Shown: positions 57,501 to 64,000 of the stretch, in pieces
Numbering within the stretch: the stretch's first letter is position 1
Layout: every line of letters starts with the position of its first letter
Source of the DNA: Scatophagus argus
Taxonomy: Eukaryota > Chordata > Actinopteri > Scatophagidae
DNA: 64,000 nt
Assembly: GCF_020382885.2 (NCBI RefSeq)
Contig: NC_058506.1
Location: 13,432,318 to 13,496,317 of the forward strand
Reading direction: 5' to 3'
The notes under the pieces: model-generated
What the model was told of the DNA's origin: nothing
The model's input: only the letters and a program-made list of their open reading frames with translations
The model's database searches: none
Translations under genes and position numbers: made by a program

Positions 57501-58923
57501 CACAAAAACATTAAATAGGCTTCATAAGGGCAGAGGCAATAATCCCTGATGGTTTCACAGAAATATGCTTAAATGAATGTGCTTGCATCCTCACTCTCCA
57601 GCTTTTCATGCTTGACCTTGGTTCCAGAAATTCCTGATATCATAATGCAGACCTTTAGTTAAGAGGGTTGATGTGCTGCGGGCTATAGAGAGATACTGAC
57701 TTCACAGGTCACTCATCATTCTCCATGGTTTATTTGTCATGCTGCCGATGAGATTAATACTGCCGTGCCTTTCTGGAATATATATATCTCTCCATGTAGT
57801 CTTCTGCCAGCCTGGTACTCTTTGGTGCTTCAAACAATAAGCACATGAGATATTCTGTCCCTTTTCTGGGGAGCCCGCAGGTGATGATGGGATATCTTAT
57901 AGTCATATCTGGCAGATGCATTCACTCACACCTGCTTCTAGCAAATGAATAAAAAGTGTTTTACAGAATATAAAACATAAACATTTCCTCTGTTTAAGCA
58001 CAATGCTGCATGAAGTCAACATTTTCCTGACAGTGACGATAAAATGTACTGAAGTAAAGAACACCGTTAACGCACCATTTTTGTTTGACCTTATTTTTTT
58101 TTTATTATTAATGTTTGAGTTTGTTTTCTACGCCTACAGCAATCACATGCATGGTTAGATTCTCCTCTTCTGTCCCTTTACTGATAAACTGACCTGGTGT
58201 TCAAATGATACACATGTGTGCTATTATCAGAGATCAAAGGCTGCTTATTAAGACAAGGATGGTTACTTATGCCACGTGGTCGATGATGAAACATGACAAT
58301 GACACTCCAACAAACATCCTTGCCTCATTTTACCTCCCCCAGTCTCTCCCTCTGTATCACTTTTCTCTCTCACACTTTGCACTGTGCACTCCCTCCCCCA
58401 GTCAATCAGAAACAGGAAAACCTGGTTTTCCCTGTAGGGTTTCCAAGATGCAGACTATTACTTTGCAAGGACTACAATTTCCCTGTATTGATTCTTCATT
58501 TCATGCCAGCTTTTCAAATAATAAATTCTATAAAGTTTTACTGCATGTTTGTCACTTGATTAACAAGAATAAATAATCCTAAATTACTCTGACAAGCTGC
58601 TGTAAGGTGACATGATGCGTGAAGAGCATGCCCCTCTTGCGGAGATACTTATGTGCAATATGTACAGTAATAGCCTCTTACAGTCATTTAAGTGTCTTTG
58701 GCTCTGTGCATAACCCAGTGTGAGAGGGATGCTTATAGTTCATTGGCCAGCTGCTGATAATGATGAAACTGTCTTTAAACTGATTTTGACTACAGCAGGG
58801 GGGCTGCCAGGGACTCTTCCAGGTCTTTTTTTAATGAAGTACAGCTCCGGGTGGCCATCCTTCCTGAAACACTGCCTCCCCTGCCCTGTCACTATATAGC
58901 AGTGGTTTTGATCTTTCAGCAGG
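54051..58923. other. Intergenic spacer downstream of tpbgl
   Basis: No gene recognised. Contains a TG microsatellite (54529-54567). The overlapping frames at 58.2-58.6 kb show no family similarity. The tpbgl 3' UTR should start at 58923 and run leftward; a minus-strand AATAAA at 58101-58106 is one candidate end. AT-rich homeodomain-like words cluster at 57.36-57.43 kb. Confidence 0.45.
54529..54567. repeat. (TG)n microsatellite
   Basis: Almost uninterrupted TG dinucleotides. Confidence 0.95.
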
Positions 58924-60027
58924 TTAAACAGCCACGTTGGCCAGTCTTGGGTCTGAGTCCTGCTCGTAGCGGTAATGGTAGACCTCCATCTGGTCTCGAC
59001 ATGCCTCTCTGATGTTGTTGAGCCACCTCTTGATGCCTCCCCGGTTCAGATACAACACCATAAGAAACACCACCCCAATCAGAGCCAAAACTATACCAAG
59101 GAACACGTATGAAACCGCCTCAAGGTTCTCGTTCATACAATCCACGTCCTCTCTCCGGAGATTCTCCACGGGAATCCCCCTCTTGGCCTCCGGCTCGTTG
59201 CACAGGAGACGCCCTGCATCCGGGCACTGGGATGAGTTCTTCACCCAGTAGTAAAACGCCTCCAGGTCACAGTTGCACCGAAACGGGTTTAAAGACAGGT
59301 ATACGCGTATGCGCCTTTGCTGGTACAAATTGGTTACGTTTTCCCAACCGATGCTCTCTATGGAATTGTTTATCAGCACTAACGTGTGCAGATTGTATAT
59401 ATCTAATCTCATCAGGGGTAAAGACTTCAGCCTGTTTCCCGCCAACTCCAGTCTGTGGAGGTTGCGCAAACTTTGTGTGCTGAGCGCATTTGAGAGTTGC
59501 GTCGTGACCGGAGGCAAAACCGAGTGGTTCAGGTAAAGAGAGCGCAGCTCTAGTAACCCGTGGAAAGCCCTGGCTGAGATAGACGTCAACTGGTTGTGGC
59601 TCAGATCCAGCAAATGCAATCGGGGGAGTCCCAGGAAGGCGTAGGGTTCAATAGTCTGTATTCCGTTGTAGGACAGCGAGAGTGTTGTCATTTCCAACTC
59701 AGTGCCGTTGCTCATGAACGCACCGCGCTGTAAAGTTGAGATGTTTCTCCCCTTCAGTATCAAGGTGGATGTCCACTCCGGTATGTCTCCCGGCACCTCG
59801 CTATCCTCCCCATCACGACAGGTGACTGTCCCGGAGTCTCTGGCACAGATGCAGGACGAGGGACAGGCGTCATCCGTCCTGACAGGCGAAAACAACAAAC
59901 AGACCACTGCTGCGTAATACAAACACCACTGATTCCAGATAGAAGAAAGACACTTTGAACTGTGAAATATCCACATCTTCTCTCTCATATTAGTCTCAAC
60001 GCAGGGCTGCGCAGATGTGTCTCGCAA
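58924..60027 (-). CDS. tpbgl: Trophoblast glycoprotein-like LRR membrane protein (single exon)
   Basis: Frame of 367 residues. A hydrophobic signal-like segment (CLYYAAVVCLLFS, 35-47) is followed by an LRR N-cap (Cys55, 59, 61, 70), leucine-rich repeats at about 114-245 (LHLLDLSHNQL, LHRLELAGNRL), an LRR C-cap (Cys251, 253, 268, 276, 297), one TM helix (about 305-327, VFLGIVLALIGVVFLMVLYL) and a short cytoplasmic tail. The tail (IREACRDQMEVYHYRYEQDS) is a signature of the TPBG/5T4 family; YEQDxDPR and the TM resemble TPBGL rather than TPBG as I recall them. Several N-glycosylation sequons are present. TPBG inhibits Wnt/beta-catenin signalling; TPBGL is less studied. The start may be Met14 (59986-59988) or Met18 (59974-59976) rather than Met1, since these place the signal peptide nearer the N-terminus. 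A purine-rich tract (about 60.28-60.35 kb) lies upstream. Confidence 0.9.
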   Translation of the reverse strand: MRDTSAQPCVETNMREKMWIFHSSKCLSSIWNQWCLYYAAVVCLLFSPVRTDDACPSSCICARDSGTVTCRDGEDSEVPGDIPEWTSTLILKGRNISTLQRGAFMSNGTELEMTTLSLSYNGIQTIEPYAFLGLPRLHLLDLSHNQLTSISARAFHGLLELRSLYLNHSVLPPVTTQLSNALSTQSLRNLHRLELAGNRLKSLPLMRLDIYNLHTLVLINNSIESIGWENVTNLYQQRRIRVYLSLNPFRCNCDLEAFYYWVKNSSQCPDAGRLLCNEPEAKRGIPVENLRREDVDCMNENLEAVSYVFLGIVLALIGVVFLMVLYLNRGGIKRWLNNIREACRDQMEVYHYRYEQDSDPRLANVAV

Positions 60028-61768
60028 AGAAGGTGACCGACTACAATCCTCTCAGGCATGTGAAGTCGAATCGGTTACTTTGCACAGTCAGGAGAGAGAG
60101 AGAAAGAGGGAAAAAAGGCTCTTTCCGCGGTCATATCTGCGCTGTGCACCCCCGTCTACAGAAAATATGAGTTTTCAGGGAGATATTTTCTCTTCGGACG
60201 GTGGACGAAAGCCGAGTGTGTGGCTGCGTGGAAAGCTGCTGATCTGCGCTCCCTTGGTGGTATTTTTGACGCCTGTCACTAAGAGGGGGAGACAGAGAGA
60301 GAAAGAGAGAGAGAGAGGAGGAGGGAGGGAGAGAGGAAGAGAGGCACCATTACAAGCAGCCTACTCACAAACCATCCAAATTTATAATAGCTCTTTTTTT
60401 TTTGAAAAGGTTACGAGAAGAGTCCAAATAACGAACGAAATAGCAGAAACAATCTATATGAATGTTATGGAGAGTTTTTACTGTCTTTAATTATTGTCTC
60501 ACGAAACCCATGCAGTTTGCCAGCTTGAACTCCAAAATGAGCTCGTTGGCCATGACCAGACCGTTGTAGGGTCATTTTAACTTTAACAGAGTCGGCCGTT
60601 TCCTCTCCACAACGCGTTTCCGTTATTGCAGCTTTAATTTATGGCGTCTAGTGTTTGTTTGCAAGTCAGCTGCTGTAATTACATGCGGGCAGTGGAGCCT
60701 GTTTAATGGGGCCTTGGTCGAGAAAGCTCCCTTTCGGGGAGATGGTCACGCTCTCCACGTCTACAGTATAGAGTTGGCAAACAAATCAATAAGCCTGAAT
60801 ACATAAGCTGCTACCAACACAGATTTGGCATGGCGCCCGTGACATGAAATCTGTTACTACTTAAGCAGGAACAAGGAGGGAATCAACAGTTTTACATTTA
60901 AACCTGCAGTTAGGATGAGGTGAATTTTTACTCTAATTAAGCAATATGGTGCATGCAATTCATCCTTTTGTCTGGCAATACTTTCACCATGCCCACCTCC
61001 AATCTGAGATAATCCTGTGCTGAACAGCGAAGGACATCATTAATAAAGTATAAGGACAGAAGGTATCAGTTTATTTTAAATATATTAATGTAAGTATATA
61101 AGAAAGAGAGAAAGAAAGTTTGTTTAGTGACACAGAGCGTGATGGACAGCTCCACAGAGCACTCCAGTGCTTTGTGGTAATGAAACTTCAAGACCAGACG
61201 TAACCTCTACATGAAAAGAAGACAGCAAGGAAAAGAACAGAAGACAAATGAGCTTTTTTTTAGTTGTTATTTTAACTGACAGCAACCACAACGCGAACTG
61301 AGGAAGACCAATAAATAAAGCAGACAGGAAGGAAGTCGTAGATGGTGAAAGGTTCAGCACCGCGGACAGCTCCAGATGGCAGAGCTGTGCAGTTATGTCT
61401 GACTGCAGGAAGAGAGAAGGAAACTGAAGAAAGGATGGCGGGAAGGAAGAAAGTCTGTTCAAGACGGAGGTATTCAGCACTGTGGATAGAATGAAGGACG
61501 AAATCACTGCTTGGTTCACTGCTTGATTAAGGGATGAAAAAGGCCAAAGATTTTCCTCGCTGTCATGTGTGGTTGTGTGTGGTGCCATTTATAATAGATA
61601 CTGGATACAAAAATAACTTTGAGGATAACAAGCCAACAAACCAAGTTCAAATCAAACCATTTGGGCATTTATTTAATTGCAGCAGATGAGAGTAACAGTA
61701 ACATCCTTGCTGACACCTTTAGTGATCACAAAGGGCACAACTGTTTGTCTTCCCCTTTTCTCTCGGTC

Positions 61769-61808
<40 letters not shown>

Positions 61809-63965
61809 GAGTGACTGAGAGCACACACCAAGGCAAAGAGCATCAGACCATAGTGTGTGTTTTCTGTCCTGATAAAGCAAAAGTTGTGTCTGCAATCTGC
61901 CTCGTATTTACGCGTCAGCTTTTTCAGATTTCCTCAGGCTCATGATGACATTTCTCTGAACTGCACAGGAAAGGAAAATGTTCAGCTGGCTTTTTAGTAC
62001 AAAACAAATATTCAAATTATTGTTGAACATCATGTGGATGAATTGTTTGCTTGTTCTTTATTATTTAGACCCTCAGTGCTATTTATCCAGCCTATATGTG
62101 AGTCTCACAAGGCCAGCTGTATGCATGCAGTTATGCAACATAGAGAAAAGTGTGTAGATGCTTCAGACATTACACCCATATGTCTTTCACTTCATCTTTC
62201 TAAAACCACAGGCATTAATCTGCTGCTATAACAGCCTCCACCCCTCCGGGTTTGGGATTTCCACATGACTGATGGCCATGAAAGCCACAGAAGCACCAGT
62301 TAGGTTGGGAACTAATGTTGGGTTTGTACATTTTCATGGTGGAAAACGTGTGAAAGGAAATTCTGCAAACTGGTGTCCCAAAGTTGGAAACACATGTTAT
62401 TTGAAATATATCAGTCCTATCATAAAGGAAAAGGAGCAGATATGAGACTCTCAGAAAGTAGTAAGACTGTAGTTCCCCAAATGACAAACTGTTCTTTTAA
62501 AGGACAATAAGAACCATTGAAAATATTGGGCTTTGTGTTTATATTTAACAGGGGCCATAGAACTGCAGCATCTTGAATTGATTGCACTTTCTGTCGTACC
62601 CAAGAGCACTAAATCTGGAATGAAACGGACGGGAAAGACTTTGTTGGGGATGTAAATATAGACAGTGGGAGACGGAGAGAATGAGAAACTGAAGAAGAGA
62701 GACGACAAGGCAGGAAGAGATAGAGAATGATGGAGAATGGCCTTACAGCTGGCACTCCTGATAAGCTCAAACGGCCATATTAATGTCAGGTAGTTTTGCC
62801 TATTAAGGCATATGGGATAGTATTTCTTTCCCCAAACAAACAAGGACATCAGTCCTCCCCTTCTCTACTCAGGACCCCTCTGCCTTCTCCACAGGTGTCC
62901 GTTCTATCTGCCGGTGCAGAGGGCTGATTTAGTGGTGGCTACTGTTCACAGACCATTGCTGGGATATTGTTATGGTGCCCTCCTTGTGGCCTTCAACTTG
63001 ACACTGAACCTCGTAATTGATTTGCTCATGGCTGCCCATTCCTATCTCCTGACTACAGTGTGTGTGTGTGTGTGTGTGAAAACTTGTGGGTGAATGACCA
63101 GCTGCCACCAGCCCTGGCAGAAGAATCTTCTCCCGTCCTCACGTGTGTCGTTATTTCTGGCATTTTCCGCTCACATGCTAAATTAGCTGTTGCATGCTGT
63201 TTTTGCATGTGTACGTACACACGGTTACATTTTATGTGTATTTGTGTGTTTTTATAGGTCCACTGCAAATTGCTAATGCAATCCACTCTCATTTTTTCTC
63301 ATTCGTCATTCATTAACCTTGTTTTAATAGCCAACTTGATCTGTCCTTCATCTTTCCTCCAGCAGGTACGTGACTGACTGACACATGCAGGATTCATAAT
63401 TAAAAACGAGCCAGAATGACCCAAGGACACAGAAATACATATGCCGTGTAACAGTCAAAGCCTGAAGGTATCACAATGCACAAAAATTGGAACGCTATCT
63501 CCCGGCATGACTCAACACAATGTTTCAGTACATTAGAGACAGTAAACACCCTGATCACCTCTCTGGCACAGTATCACGCTGACAGAATACTTGATGAGGA
63601 AGCAATAGTCTTAAAAAATATGTACTAAAGCAGAAAGCAAAGCAATGTTTTTCCAAATAAAGTTTGAGGCGCTGTAATATTACTCTGCACTGAATTAGAA
63701 AGCGTGAAACAGCTTTATGCTTCTTGTTATCTTTTTCCAGCGTCTTCCATATTCGAAACAGAAACAAAAATAGGTCTCATTAACCATTTTTACTCTATTA
63801 AACTGTGTTCTGGTCCCCCAAGTTTGCAGTATTTCACCTTCAATGAATTTTGTCTTTCTTCTTACTTTTGATGGATCAGTAATGTTCATTTACATTTTGC
63901 ATGAAAAGGACTTAAAGCTTGAGGACTAGCTATATTAAAAGTGAAAATTCTTTCCCTCTCTGCAG
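60028..63965. other. Spacer upstream of tpbgl
   Basis: No gene recognised. It begins with the presumed tpbgl 5' UTR/promoter, with a GA-rich tract at about 60285-60345. The stretch 60.50-60.75 kb is of mixed composition and may be conserved regulatory DNA (impression only). TG microsatellites at 61773-61803 and 63057-63078. A purine-rich frame at 61.12-61.59 kb (minus) shows no family similarity. Confidence 0.5.
61773..61803. repeat. (TG)n microsatellite
   Basis: TG dinucleotide run of about 30 bp. Confidence 0.95.
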
Positions 63966-64000
63966 AGCCATAACTCTGTTAGCTATGAAAGTGACTCAAG
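63966..64000 (+). CDS. Possible start of an exon cut by the window edge
   Basis: A strong acceptor (TTCTTTCCCTCTCTGCAG, 63948-63965) is followed by 35 bases open in one frame as SHNSVSYESDS. This is too short to identify. It could be an internal exon of a plus-strand gene beyond the window, or chance. Confidence 0.25.

Noticed and set aside
58205-58576. Two overlapping frames (123 and 88 codons)
   Set aside because: Both frames are open over the same AT/C-rich stretch and resemble nothing; likely chance.
59109-59483. Open frame of 124 codons on the plus strand
   Set aside because: Antisense shadow of tpbgl.
60017-60490. Open frame of 157 codons on the plus strand
   Set aside because: Overlaps the tpbgl 5' end in antisense and is mostly low-complexity purine tract (RERERGGGRERGRE).
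61124-61588. Open frame of 154 codons on the minus strand
   Set aside because: Product is rich in Ser, Phe and Leu from a purine-rich template; no known domain, no splice or promoter support.
62881-63080. Acceptor-like CCTTCTCCACAG followed by about 180 open bases
   Set aside because: Peptide resembles nothing, no donor is found at its end and it runs into a TG microsatellite.

Overview
This window looks like a teleost (ray-finned) fish nuclear chromosome. Genes are interrupted by GT-AG introns or are single-exon olfactory receptors (ORs) of fish type. The interspersed repeats are typical fish families: Tc1-like transposons, a Rex3/RTE-like LINE and tRNA-derived SINEs. AT-rich spacers and CA/TG microsatellites are common. 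No bacterial features, CRISPR arrays or viral fossils were recognised.

Layout. (1) 1-11.2 kb, + strand: ubl3 (ubiquitin-like 3). Coding exons 2-5 and the 3' UTR are present; exon 1 lies upstream of the window. (2) 11.2-21.6 kb: gene desert with a SINE, three Tc1-like remnants or fragments and a second short repeat. (3) 21.6-32.8 kb, + strand: four intact OR genes, one truncated OR pseudogene, one 3' OR fragment, and a decayed LINE plus reversed SINE. (4) 33-35.8 kb: gene-free strip where the OR arrays converge, holding a perfect CTCF-like core and a perfect 53-bp palindrome. (5) 35.8-46.7 kb, - strand: three intact OR genes and one OR fragment, with the mitochondrial assembly gene coa4 embedded among them. 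(6) 46.7-58.9 kb: spacer with more Tc1 remnants and further copies of a conserved AT-rich element. (7) 58.9-60.0 kb, - strand: single-exon tpbgl-like LRR membrane protein. (8) 60.0-64 kb: spacer, possibly ending in the edge of another exon.

The most interesting signal is regulatory. Five copies of a 120-215 bp element lie at about 36.3, 43.6, 48.2, 48.7 and 54.0 kb, all in the same orientation. They share homeodomain-type cores (TAATTAAT, and TTAATGACC in most), and several carry an O/E (Ebf)-like site. This resembles the composition of known vertebrate OR enhancers, so I propose a locally amplified OR enhancer family. The three minus-strand ORs also share a promoter module at a nearly fixed distance from the ATG: an O/E-like palindrome, a TATA-like motif, a noncoding first exon and a short 5'-UTR intron. 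The ORs within each array look like mosaics of one another, with variation focused on TM4 and TM5. Gene names rest on recognising protein sequence from memory; no database search was run.
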